DNA of 10,237 bases from Clostridiaceae bacterium (GTDB lineage: Bacteria > Bacillota > Clostridia > Oscillospirales > Acutalibacteraceae). The stretch is taken from assembly GCA_016292705.1 (NCBI GenBank), contig JAEDHZ010000040.1, forward strand, positions 1 through 10,237, in the 5' to 3' direction. How positions within the stretch are numbered: the stretch's first letter is position 1; each line of letters opens with the position of its first letter. Shown here one piece after another: positions 1-5,923 of this stretch. A program made the translations under genes and the position numbers. Below the pieces are notes generated by a model. That model saw nothing but the letters and a program-made list of their open reading frames with translations, was not told the origin of the DNA and did not search any database.

Positions 1-96
1 TAATTAAAGATTTCTTTTAGGTAACTTTTAGCAAAAATTACTATATTTATTTTAACAAAGAAACCACCGTAGATAATCTCCGGTAGCTATATAAAA

Positions 97-113
97 GGCT
101 TCTGTTTGAAGCC
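97..113 (+). promoter_or_regulatory. Hairpin in the htrA leader, next to the ribosome binding site
   Basis: GGCTTC and GAAGCC form a perfect 6-bp stem around a 5-base loop (TGTTT). The stem ends two bases before the AAAGGAG ribosome binding site of the htrA-like gene. No T-run follows, so it is not a terminator. It may stabilise the mRNA or modulate translation initiation; that role is inferred. Upstream, TTAACA (52-57) and TAATCT (74-79), 16 bases apart, are a weak promoter candidate. Confidence 0.35.
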
Positions 114-130
114 GAAAGGAGCAATACAAT

Positions 131-1795
131 ATGACAGATGACTTTGAAAACAAGAATAATGATTTCGATGCTTTTTCAAAAGGCGTGGCTGAATCAGAGA
201 ACGCACAACCCGGCGTTTCCGGCGAAAACAGCGCAGATTCAGAAAAACTTCAGGAACCTGCTGAACCGATAAGGGCAGAGCAGCCTAAGCCGACTTCGGG
301 TGAGTTTTACACAAGACCTCCGCAGAACACAAGCGGAACTTCGTACACACCTTACGGTTACGGCGCTCCGTCGCAGAATCAGCAGCCAAACCGCAATCCA
401 TACAGTGCGCAGAATCCTCAAAACGGATTCAACTCTTCAGCACCCCGTCCGCCGTATCAGCAGCCGCCGCAGAATCCGCAGTACAGACCTTACGGTTATG
501 CTCCGTCAAATGCACCATCTCCGCAGCCGCCGAAAAAGGGCAACGGAAAAAGGGTTGTCGGTCTGGTAGTTGCTCTTGTTGTGGTTGTTGCTGTTGCCGC
601 AATCATAGCATCATTTCTCGGAACAAGGGGAAAAAGCTCAATCACATCAACAACAAGTCCGGCAATCACCGATTCCTCGGTTCAGCCGGGAGAAGCAACT
701 TCTGCCCCCGTTGAATATTCAACCAATGCGCCGGGCGAAATCAATCAGCTTTCCGCCGTTGAGGTTGCGGAAAAGGCGAGAAAAAGTGTTGTCGGCGTAA
801 TGACATATTCAAACGGAAAACTTTCCGGCGAAGGCTCCGGCGTTGCTATGGCACACGACAAGAGTAAAAAGTATACCTATGTTCTCACCTGCGCCCATGT
901 TATAAGCGACAAGAACATCACATACAGAATCCAGACTCTTGAAAACAAAACCTACGAGGCTTCGCTTGTTGCTTATGACGCAAGAACCGATATAGGAGTT
1001 CTCAAGGTTGAAGCAACGGACATTCCGCTTGCTGAACTTGGCGATTCAACTGTTCTGAAGGTTGGTGAAACCGTATACGCAATCGGCAATCCCGGCGGTT
1101 CAGAGTATTTCGGTTCGATGACTGACGGCATTATTTCAGCAATTGACCGTTCCGTTTCGTCAACCTACACAATGACCTGCATTCAGCATAATGCCGCAAT
1201 CAATCCCGGCAACTCGGGCGGCGCGCTTGTCAATTCGTCAGGTCAGGTTATCGGAATTAACTCTTCAAAGATTGCTGCCACCGACTATGAGGGCATGGGC
1301 TTTGCAGTACCCATTGCAACAGCAAAATCTGTTGCGGAAAGCCTCATTGAATACGGCTATGTTCCCAACAGACCGAAGCTCGGAATTGAATATGCTTCAG
1401 TCAGCTCATATCAGCTTTACAGTATGGTTGTTGCAATCAAGGGGCTTCCTGCCGGTTCGCTTGTCATTGCCGGAATTTCAACCGACAGCTCCCTCGTCAA
1501 CACAAAGGCTCAGGTCGGCGACCTCATCATCGGCGTCAACGGCAAGAAGATGGACGATTCAAGCGTACTGCTTGACCTTATCAATACCGGCACAGTCGGC
1601 GACACAATAACGCTCAGCCTTTGCAGAATAGAAAGCAGAACCTATAAGACCACGGAGTTTGATGTCACTCTTACACTTGTTGAAGATAAGGGTAACACCA
1701 CCGAGGCCACAACAGAGCCGAATACGGACGGTGGATATTACCGTGGCGGTTCAGGAAGCTTTGAGGACTTCTTCAAGCAGTATTTCGGCTATTGA
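131..1795 (+). CDS. htrA: HtrA/DegP-like trypsin-fold serine protease with PDZ domain
   Basis: This is a membrane-anchored serine protease of the HtrA/DegP family, which degrades or repairs misfolded proteins at the outer face of the membrane. The 554-residue product has a long disordered cytoplasmic N-terminus rich in Pro, Gln, Asn and Tyr (about 1-139), one hydrophobic segment (about 141-163), and a Ser/Thr linker. The protease domain (about 205-405) shows the full catalytic triad: His256 in TCAHV, Asp287 in RTDIGVL, and Ser362 in GNSGGAL. A single PDZ domain follows (about 415-515), containing VGDLIIGVNG. The tail is Gly/Tyr/Phe-rich and ends in YFGY. The ATG start is preceded by AAAGGAG at 115-121. 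The gene stands alone, with a strong terminator 19 bases after the stop. The family is certain; the exact substrates are not. Confidence 0.95.
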   Translation: MTDDFENKNNDFDAFSKGVAESENAQPGVSGENSADSEKLQEPAEPIRAEQPKPTSGEFYTRPPQNTSGTSYTPYGYGAPSQNQQPNRNPYSAQNPQNGFNSSAPRPPYQQPPQNPQYRPYGYAPSNAPSPQPPKKGNGKRVVGLVVALVVVVAVAAIIASFLGTRGKSSITSTTSPAITDSSVQPGEATSAPVEYSTNAPGEINQLSAVEVAEKARKSVVGVMTYSNGKLSGEGSGVAMAHDKSKKYTYVLTCAHVISDKNITYRIQTLENKTYEASLVAYDARTDIGVLKVEATDIPLAELGDSTVLKVGETVYAIGNPGGSEYFGSMTDGIISAIDRSVSSTYTMTCIQHNAAINPGNSGGALVNSSGQVIGINSSKIAATDYEGMGFAVPIATAKSVAESLIEYGYVPNRPKLGIEYASVSSYQLYSMVVAIKGLPAGSLVIAGISTDSSLVNTKAQVGDLIIGVNGKKMDDSSVLLDLINTGTVGDTITLSLCRIESRTYKTTEFDVTLTLVEDKGNTTEATTEPNTDGGYYRGGSGSFEDFFKQYFGY

Positions 1796-1813
1796 TATAC
1801 CTGATTTTTCAAA

Positions 1814-1849
1814 AGAGTCGCAGACAATAGACACTGCGACTCTCTTTTT
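1814..1849 (+). terminator. Intrinsic terminator after htrA, possibly bidirectional
   Basis: A perfect 10-bp stem (AGAGTCGCAG at 1814-1823, CTGCGACTCT at 1834-1843) encloses a 10-base loop and is followed by C and five Ts. On the minus strand the same stem is followed by TTTTG, so it could also stop transcription of the convergent transporter genes. Confidence 0.88.
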
Positions 1850-1972
1850 GTACGCCCAGCCGGGTCGGAAGAGGAAATTTTGAAAAATAATGTAGTTCTT
1901 TGTTCTTTTGGTGAACTGATCCGGGAACAAGATTCGGTATATTGTTCTGGAAAAAGTCAATGCTTCACAAGC

Positions 1973-2350
1973 TTATTGGGACTTTGAGAATTTTTTCATA
2001 ACCATTGTCAGAATCTGTTTCAGCGCAATTATGATCAAAAGTGCACCGAACATTTTTTTGAGCCACAGCGCAGAGATGAAGCTGAGAACAAGATATCCGG
2101 CTGCTGCACCGAAAAGTCCCGGGATAACCAGCGGAAGGACGGCGTCTTTTTTGATGAGCCGTTTTTTCAGGTAAAATATAATTGAATACACGGCGCAGGG
2201 GATGAAAAAAAGAAGATTGATGCCCTGAGCCGTTTTTTGGTCAATCGAAAGGAAAACTGTCATCAGAATGATGAGCACCGTGCCGCTGCCGAAGCCCATT
2301 GAACCGATCACACCGGACAAAAATGAACCCAAAGCAGTGAGAAGTACCAT
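1973..2350 (-). CDS. TSUP (TauE/SafE) transporter, C-terminal half
   Basis: This 125-residue integral membrane protein matches one half of the TSUP (TauE/SafE, DUF81) family, which exports sulfite, sulfonates or other small organic anions. It has about four hydrophobic segments and a glycine-rich motif near the N-terminus (GSMGFGSGTVLI, about 16-27) equivalent to the repeated FGxGGG signature of the family. Usual TSUP proteins have about 250 residues; this gene plus its upstream neighbour adds up to 240. The ATG lies directly after the TAA of the upstream half, in the same frame, with GGTGG a few bases upstream as a weak ribosome binding site, so translation is probably coupled. The substrate cannot be told from the sequence. 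It converges with the htrA-like gene. Confidence 0.82.
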   Translation of the reverse strand: MVLLTALGSFLSGVIGSMGFGSGTVLIILMTVFLSIDQKTAQGINLLFFIPCAVYSIIFYLKKRLIKKDAVLPLVIPGLFGAAAGYLVLSFISALWLKKMFGALLIIIALKQILTMVMKKFSKSQ

Positions 2351-2698
2351 TTATGCCACCACCAATCTGTATCCTGCCCAAAGCATGAAAAACGAAAACA
2401 TTGCCTGCAAAAATGAGTTTCTGAACTTTGAAAGCAGGAGCGTTCCGAAGATTGCACCCGGAAAACCGAAGAATATAAACGGTGCGGCGTCACTGAGTGT
2501 AAAATAGCCACGGACATAATAGATAATTGCGCTCAGAACAGTCAGCGGAAGAATAACGCTGATTGCTGTTGCCTGAGCCTGCTTTTGGGAAAGTCCCAAC
2601 GATTTCAAAAACGGTACGGCAATCATGCCTCCTCCGGCGCCGAAAAGGGCATTCACTATTCCGATGAGAAAGCCGAAAAGGTATTTTTTGATTCTCAT
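2351..2698 (-). CDS. TSUP (TauE/SafE) transporter, N-terminal half
   Basis: This 115-residue hydrophobic protein carries the TSUP signature NALFGAGGGMIAVPFL at about 16-31 and three to four membrane segments. It corresponds to the N-terminal repeat of a full TauE/SafE exporter. I chose the ATG at 2698 because AGGTGAT, an excellent match to the anti-Shine-Dalgarno sequence, lies just upstream. An in-frame GTG at 2707 is part of that ribosome binding site and is unlikely to be the start. The stop TAA is followed at once by the ATG of the second half. The two proteins probably pair in the membrane to rebuild the inverted-repeat transporter; this is inferred. Alternatively, a single gene has acquired a nonsense codon. 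I see no convincing promoter in front of it. Confidence 0.82.
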   Translation of the reverse strand: MRIKKYLFGFLIGIVNALFGAGGGMIAVPFLKSLGLSQKQAQATAISVILPLTVLSAIIYYVRGYFTLSDAAPFIFFGFPGAIFGTLLLSKFRNSFLQAMFSFFMLWAGYRLVVA

Positions 2699-2739
2699 TT
2701 TTATCACCTGAACATAGTGTTGCCGAAAGAGGAGAGAAA

Positions 2740-2844
2740 ATGAAAAACAACCCCATTCTTTCTGAAATCAAACGGATAGCTCAAATATCGCAATCTTTTG
2801 TTGCATACTTGGTGTCACGGTGGTATAATGTCATGAGTAAATAA
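2740..2844 (+). CDS. Possible small protein of 34 residues upstream of murD
   Basis: An ATG with a good ribosome binding site (GAGGAG, 6 bases upstream) opens a 34-codon frame ending in TAA at 2842-2844, 21 bases before the murD start. The peptide begins MKNNPILSEIKR and ends WYNVMSK; it is basic, with a short mixed hydrophobic stretch and no motif I recognise. The -35 and -10 of the likely murD promoter lie inside the frame, so a transcript starting there would not carry it. Expression would need a promoter further upstream, where I see only weak candidates. It could be a small protein, a leader peptide, or chance. Confidence 0.3.
   Translation: MKNNPILSEIKRIAQISQSFVAYLVSRWYNVMSK
2801..2829 (+). 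promoter_or_regulatory. Sigma-A type promoter for murD-uppP
   Basis: A perfect -10 TATAAT (2824-2829) preceded by TG one base upstream (extended -10) lies exactly 17 bases after TTGCAT (2801-2806), a 3/6 match to the -35 consensus. The predicted start is near 2836, leaving a leader of about 30 bases before the murD ATG. Confidence 0.75.
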
Positions 2845-2865
2845 ATATTATCGGAGTGAGTAAGT

Positions 2866-4209
2866 ATGAAAGAACAGCATTTCCTTGTTGTCGGTGCGGG
2901 AAGGAGCGGCGTTGCAGCGGCAAAATTGCTCCTTGAGCTGAAAAAGGATGTAACCGTTTTTGACGCAAAGGAGGATTTTGATACTGCCGCCTTTTTTGAA
3001 AAGGTCGGCGCAGAGGTTCCTTTTCTTTTCGGAAATGTTCAAAGTGCTCAGCTTTCGTGCTTTGATGTTTGCGTTGTCAGCCCGGGCGTTTCGCTTGAAA
3101 CGAGTATAATGAAAGCTGTTGAAGCCGCAGGAATTCCCGTCTGGAGTGAAATTGAGCTTGCGTTTCGCCTTGACAGGGGGCAGGTCGTTGCCATCACCGG
3201 CACCAACGGAAAAACAACTACCACAACTCTGACTTATAATATCATCAGGGAATGGAACAAAAGTACGCTGCTTGTCGGCAACATTGAAATTCCGTATACC
3301 GGTCTTGTTCTCAATTCGGTTGAGGGCGGTTGCACCGTTGCGGAAATCAGCTCTTTCCAGCTCGAAACAATGCGTACCGTTAAGCCGAAAGTTTCCGCAG
3401 TTCTCAACATTACACCCGACCACCTTGACCGCCACAAAACAATGGAGAACTATTCCGCACTCAAAATGACGGTTGCAAAAAATCAGAATGAAGATGATTT
3501 TTGTGTTCTGAATTATGAGGACAGTTATCTCAGAGAACACGCAAAAAACCTTCATTGCAATGTTGTTTTCTTCAGCAGTCGACGCACTCTTGAAAACGGG
3601 GTCTATCTTGAAAACAACGAATTTGTCATCTCTCTCAACGGAAAAAGGGAGGTAGTCTGCCGGACAGATGAGGTTACTCTTGTCGGTATGCATAACTTTG
3701 AAAATATTCTTGCCGCTGTTGCAATGACCTATTGCCTCGGTGTTCCGACAGAGATCATCCGTCAGGTCACAAAGGAGTTTACGGCTGTTGAGCACCGCAT
3801 TGAGTTTGTCCGTGAGCTGAACGCAGTAAAATATTACAACGACTCAAAGGGAACAAACACCGATGCCGCAATCAAGGCTGTTGACGCAATGCCGGGCAAA
3901 ACCGTTCTCATCGGCGGCGGCTACGACAAAAAAAGCGATTACGACGAATGGGTAAGCCGCTTTCCAAAAAAGGTTCGCCTTTTGGTGCTTATCGGTCAGA
4001 CAAAGGAGAATATTGCGGCAGCGTGCGAAAAAATCGGATTCAAAGAGTATGTCTTTGCCGAAAGCATGGAGCAGGCTGTGAAAATTTGCTCCGAGAGCGC
4101 AAAACCCGGTGACTGCGTTTTGCTTTCGCCTGCCTGTGCTTCGTGGGGAATGTTCAGCTGCTATCAGGAGAGGGGCAACATATTCAAAGACCTTGTCAGG
4201 GCATTATGA
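2866..4209 (+). CDS. murD: UDP-N-acetylmuramoyl-L-alanine--D-glutamate ligase
   Basis: MurD is the cytoplasmic ATP-dependent ligase that adds D-glutamate to UDP-MurNAc-L-alanine in peptidoglycan precursor synthesis. The 447-residue length is normal for the family. The N-terminal Rossmann-like domain holds VVGAGRSG (8-15). The central ATPase domain has the P-loop TGTNGKTTTT (111-120), AEISSFQLE (159-167), the NITPDHLDRH motif (181-190), and Lys200, which sits where the family has its carbamylated lysine. The C-terminal domain has EHRIEFV (309-315), NDSKGTN (325-331) and SPACASWGMF (421-430). The ATG is preceded by GGAGTGAG. The gene is transcribed from the promoter at 2801-2829, and its TGA sits 14 bases before the uppP start, so the two form an operon for cell wall synthesis. 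No murein cluster genes such as mraY or murG flank it here. Confidence 0.97.
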   Translation: MKEQHFLVVGAGRSGVAAAKLLLELKKDVTVFDAKEDFDTAAFFEKVGAEVPFLFGNVQSAQLSCFDVCVVSPGVSLETSIMKAVEAAGIPVWSEIELAFRLDRGQVVAITGTNGKTTTTTLTYNIIREWNKSTLLVGNIEIPYTGLVLNSVEGGCTVAEISSFQLETMRTVKPKVSAVLNITPDHLDRHKTMENYSALKMTVAKNQNEDDFCVLNYEDSYLREHAKNLHCNVVFFSSRRTLENGVYLENNEFVISLNGKREVVCRTDEVTLVGMHNFENILAAVAMTYCLGVPTEIIRQVTKEFTAVEHRIEFVRELNAVKYYNDSKGTNTDAAIKAVDAMPGKTVLIGGGYDKKSDYDEWVSRFPKKVRLLVLIGQTKENIAAACEKIGFKEYVFAESMEQAVKICSESAKPGDCVLLSPACASWGMFSCYQERGNIFKDLVRAL

Positions 4210-4223
4210 CAGGAGGAATAGGC

Positions 4224-5057
4224 TTGAAGTTTCTCGAATTTATTAAGGTAATTTTTCTCGGCATTGTTGAGGGTGTGACGGAATGGCTGCCGATAAGCAG
4301 CACAGGTCACATGCTTTTGGTTGATGAGTTTTTGCAGCTCAACGCAAGCGAAGGTTTCAAGGAAATGTTCTTTGTTGTCATTCAGCTTGGAGCGATACTC
4401 GCCGTTGTTCTGCTGTTCTGGAAAAAGATGTGGCCTTTCCGGCTCGGCGAAAACAAAAAGACTATTGTTGTCCGCAAAAAGGTCTTTTCTGTCTGGTTCA
4501 AGGTTGTTGTTGCGTGCGTGCCCGGCGCAGTGGTTACCCTCCTTTTTGATGATTTCATTGAAGAGCATCTTCACACGCCGTTTGTCATTGCCGCCGCACT
4601 CATCATTTACGGTATTGCGTTCATCGTTGTTGAAAAGCGCAACGCTCTTCGCACTCCAAAAATCAAAAAGCTTTCCCAGATAGATTACAAAACAGCTTTG
4701 CTCATCGGTCTTTTTCAGGTTCTTTCAATCATTCCGGGAACATCCCGTTCGGGTGCAACGATAATCGGTGCGCTGATTATCGGCGTTTCGAGAACAGCGG
4801 CGGCGGAGTTCACATTTTTCCTTGCCGTTCCGGTGATGTTCGGACTGAGCTTTATAAAGCTTTTGAAATTCGGTCTTGCTTTTACCGGAATGGAACTTGC
4901 AATTTTGCTTGTCGGCTCGGTGGTTGCGTTTGCGGTTTCATTGTTTGTAATAAAGTTCCTGATGAGCTACATCAAAAAGCACGATTTTAAGGTTTTCGGA
5001 CTTTATCGCATTGCGCTTGGAATTGTTGTTATGATATATTTTGCGTTTTCAGCATAA
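4224..5057 (+). CDS. uppP: Undecaprenyl-diphosphate phosphatase (BacA/UppP)
   Basis: UppP is an integral membrane phosphatase that turns undecaprenyl diphosphate into undecaprenyl phosphate, recycling the lipid carrier for peptidoglycan and other envelope polymers; higher activity is known to give bacitracin resistance. The 277-residue product has the first active-site motif EGVTEWLPISSTGH (Glu16, Glu20, His29), the second PGTSRSG (171-177, Arg175), and about seven or eight hydrophobic segments. I chose the TTG at 4224 because AGGAGG (4211-4216) lies 7 bases upstream and the resulting N-terminus MKFLEFIK fits the family. An in-frame ATG at 4206, overlapping the murD stop as ATGA, would add six residues (MTGGIG) but lacks a comparable ribosome binding site. 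The gene is the second of the murD operon and ends at a strong terminator. Confidence 0.95.
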   Translation: MKFLEFIKVIFLGIVEGVTEWLPISSTGHMLLVDEFLQLNASEGFKEMFFVVIQLGAILAVVLLFWKKMWPFRLGENKKTIVVRKKVFSVWFKVVVACVPGAVVTLLFDDFIEEHLHTPFVIAAALIIYGIAFIVVEKRNALRTPKIKKLSQIDYKTALLIGLFQVLSIIPGTSRSGATIIGALIIGVSRTAAAEFTFFLAVPVMFGLSFIKLLKFGLAFTGMELAILLVGSVVAFAVSLFVIKFLMSYIKKHDFKVFGLYRIALGIVVMIYFAFSA

Positions 5058-5067
5058 CAGATTTCAA

Positions 5068-5100
5068 CGGGCGTCTTTTTGGACGCCCGCAAGTTTTTTT
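5068..5100 (+). terminator. Intrinsic terminator of the murD-uppP operon
   Basis: CGGGCGTC (5068-5075) pairs perfectly with GACGCCCG (5082-5089) around a 6-base loop, giving an 8-bp GC-rich stem, followed by CAAG and seven Ts (5094-5100). It lies 11 bases after the uppP stop. A weaker 5-bp hairpin (5101-5115) follows directly and may act as a backup. Confidence 0.92.
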
Positions 5101-5151
5101 GGATTGAAAAAATCCCGTTTTTAAGAAGGCTGTGCATTCTCCGAAGAGCAC

Positions 5152-5184
5152 AAAAAACGACTGCCGCAAAAAATGCAGCAGCCG
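5152..5184 (-). terminator. Intrinsic terminator after the 6S RNA candidate
   Basis: Read on the minus strand, 5184-5174 pairs with 5168-5158 in an 11-bp stem with two G-U pairs around a 5-base T loop, and is followed at once by six Ts (5157-5152). It has the right polarity to end a minus-strand transcript, and no minus-strand coding sequence lies between it and the DUF1292 stop at 5390. This is good evidence that the region in between is transcribed as an RNA. Confidence 0.8.
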
Positions 5185-5363
5185 AAAAACCCGCCGAGCC
5201 GGAACTGTTTATATAACCTGCAATAAGCAGGATGGTGATAGCCGGGCAGGTTCACGCTCCCTTCGTCCGGAAAACCGGGAGGTCTGCAATCCGCTGCCCG
5301 AGCGTCTCTCCGTTAAATAACGTGTTGGGTTATAACCACAGAACAATCGAGAACGGCAGGCGT
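5185..5363 (-). ncRNA. ssrS: Probable 6S RNA (RNA polymerase regulator)
   Basis: 6S RNA binds the housekeeping RNA polymerase holoenzyme by mimicking an open promoter, and is released when a short pRNA is copied from it. On the minus strand this roughly 180-base segment has the expected shape. A closing stem joins 5354-5361 to 5189-5196 (8 bp with two wobbles). A large central bubble has a small hairpin in its 3' side (CCTGC/GCAGG, 5217-5221 with 5227-5231). A terminal arm begins with CGGGCAG/CTGCCCG (5294-5300 with 5243-5249), with CTCCC/GGGAG and a CCGG-AAAA-CCGG tip further in. In the 5' side of the bubble, an RNA copied from 5324-5337 would read GTTGGGTTATAACC, matching 10 of 14 positions of the Bacillus subtilis 6S-1 pRNA as I remember it. 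A terminator follows directly. A -10-like AATAAT (5372-5367) lacks a clear -35, so processing from the DUF1292 transcript is possible. Both ends are approximate. Confidence 0.62.
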
Positions 5364-5389
5364 TTTATTATTGTGCACAACAGCGAAGC

Positions 5390-5704
5390 TTATTCGCCCT
5401 CTGCTTGCTCGGTTTCATATTTTTCAATGAGGCGATCCTCAATGATGTTTCCGATTGTTTCAAATTCCTCATCGTCCTCAATCTGAACAAGATAGCTTTC
5501 ACCGTCTTCTTCAAGAACCTTGAGGATGAGCACATCACCGTCGTCCTCAAGAATTTCGGTTTCATCGTCAAGAACCGGCAAAAGCGCAACATAGCGTGAG
5601 CCGTCATCGGTTTCAATGCGGTCAAGTTCCTCAAAAATGTGCTCTTTGCCGTCATCGTCAACAACGGTAACTATATCCATATCCATGTTTATGTCGTCAT
5701 TCAT
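5390..5704 (-). CDS. DUF1292 family acidic protein
   Basis: This is a small, very acidic cytosolic protein of the DUF1292 (YrzB-like) family, common in Firmicutes and without an established biochemical role. About 39 of its 104 residues are Asp or Glu. The family pattern is visible: an N-terminal IVTVVDDDGKEHIFEEL (about 11-27), then RYVALLPV and VLILKV strands, ending in an acidic helix. I chose the ATG at 5704 because GGAGG lies about 9 bases upstream; an extended frame reaching 5731 would run through that ribosome binding site. In many Firmicutes DUF1292 genes sit with alaS, DUF965 (IreB) and the Holliday junction resolvase gene ruvX; none is here, so this is a stand-alone copy. It has its own consensus promoter, and no terminator is visible before the downstream RNA candidate. 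Confidence 0.87.
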   Translation of the reverse strand: MNDDINMDMDIVTVVDDDGKEHIFEELDRIETDDGSRYVALLPVLDDETEILEDDGDVLILKVLEEDGESYLVQIEDDEEFETIGNIIEDRLIEKYETEQAEGE

Positions 5705-5721
5705 AAAAAATATCCTCCGAT

Positions 5722-5735
5722 ACGGGCGCACCCGT
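5722..5735 (-). promoter_or_regulatory. Hairpin in the DUF1292 leader
   Basis: In the minus-strand leader, ACGGG and CCCGT form a 5-bp stem around TGCG. It ends three bases before the GGAGG ribosome binding site and about 12 bases after the -10 element, so it probably forms at the very 5' end of the mRNA. No partner that would sequester the ribosome binding site is obvious; stabilisation of the mRNA is the simplest guess. Confidence 0.35.
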
Positions 5736-5746
5736 TTGTTTACTTT

Positions 5747-5775
5747 ATTTTACCCTTATTTGCCCGTGTTGTCAA
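5747..5775 (-). promoter_or_regulatory. Consensus sigma-A promoter for DUF1292
   Basis: On the minus strand, a perfect TTGACA (5775-5770) is followed by exactly 17 bases and TAAAAT (5752-5747), a 5/6 match. This is one of the best promoters in the window and predicts constitutive, strong transcription of DUF1292 and perhaps of the RNA downstream. Confidence 0.85.
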
Positions 5776-5828
5776 TAAGCTGAACAATTATGGAAGAAGT
5801 TTTGCTTGTTGCGTTCTGAAAAGCATTT

Positions 5829-5891
5829 AAATACTTCTGCCCGGATTCATATTGCGCTCTCTTCATGAATAGATTTAACTATGAAGTATTT
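5829..5891. repeat. Nested inverted repeats spanning the SPOCS-LysM gene promoter
   Basis: AAATACTTC (5829-5837) and GAAGTATTT (5883-5891) are perfect 9-base inverted repeats. Nested between them are ATTCAT (5845-5850) and ATGAAT (5865-5870). The set surrounds and overlaps the putative sigma-E type promoter. It could be an operator for a dimeric regulator, a leader hairpin, or a chance AT-rich match. Confidence 0.4.
5847..5875 (+). promoter_or_regulatory. Possible sigma-E (sporulation) promoter of the SPOCS-LysM gene
   Basis: TCATATT (5847-5853) matches the mother-cell sigma-E -35 pattern (K M ATATT). AATAGATT follows after 14 bases and agrees with about 5 of 8 positions of the sigma-E -10 (CATACAMT). 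No good sigma-A promoter is seen in this gap. The predicted start near 5882 leaves about 40 bases of leader. The assignment fits the known mother-cell expression of sipL in Clostridioides difficile, but rests on short motifs. Confidence 0.35.
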
Positions 5892-5923
5892 TGCCGCAGG
5901 TGCGGTGAAAAGGAGATGTCAAT

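Noticed and set aside
1751..1960. 69-codon minus-strand frame downstream of the TSUP genes
   Set aside because: It passes straight through the htrA terminator stem and into the htrA 3' end and has no ribosome binding site. The rest of the gap contains only short hairpins, such as GAACAA/TTGTTC near 1925-1949, without a T-run.
2848..3795. 315-residue open frame antisense to murD
   Set aside because: It is an exact shadow of murD, has no ribosome binding site or domain, and its product has an implausible Asn/Cys/Phe-rich composition.
5208..5340. Riboswitch, T-box, SRP RNA, tmRNA or RNase P RNA
   Set aside because: I looked for the T-box GGGTGGNACCGCG, the SRP GGAAG loop, the tmRNA tag frame and the RNase P GAGGAAAGTCC core. 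None is present, and no coding gene lies downstream on the minus strand for a riboswitch to control.
5132..5486. Plus-strand open frames of 62 and 84 codons in the uppP-DUF1292 gap
   Set aside because: They run across the terminator and 6S RNA candidate and into DUF1292 antisense, with no ribosome binding site and low-complexity products. The RNA structure explains the sequence better.
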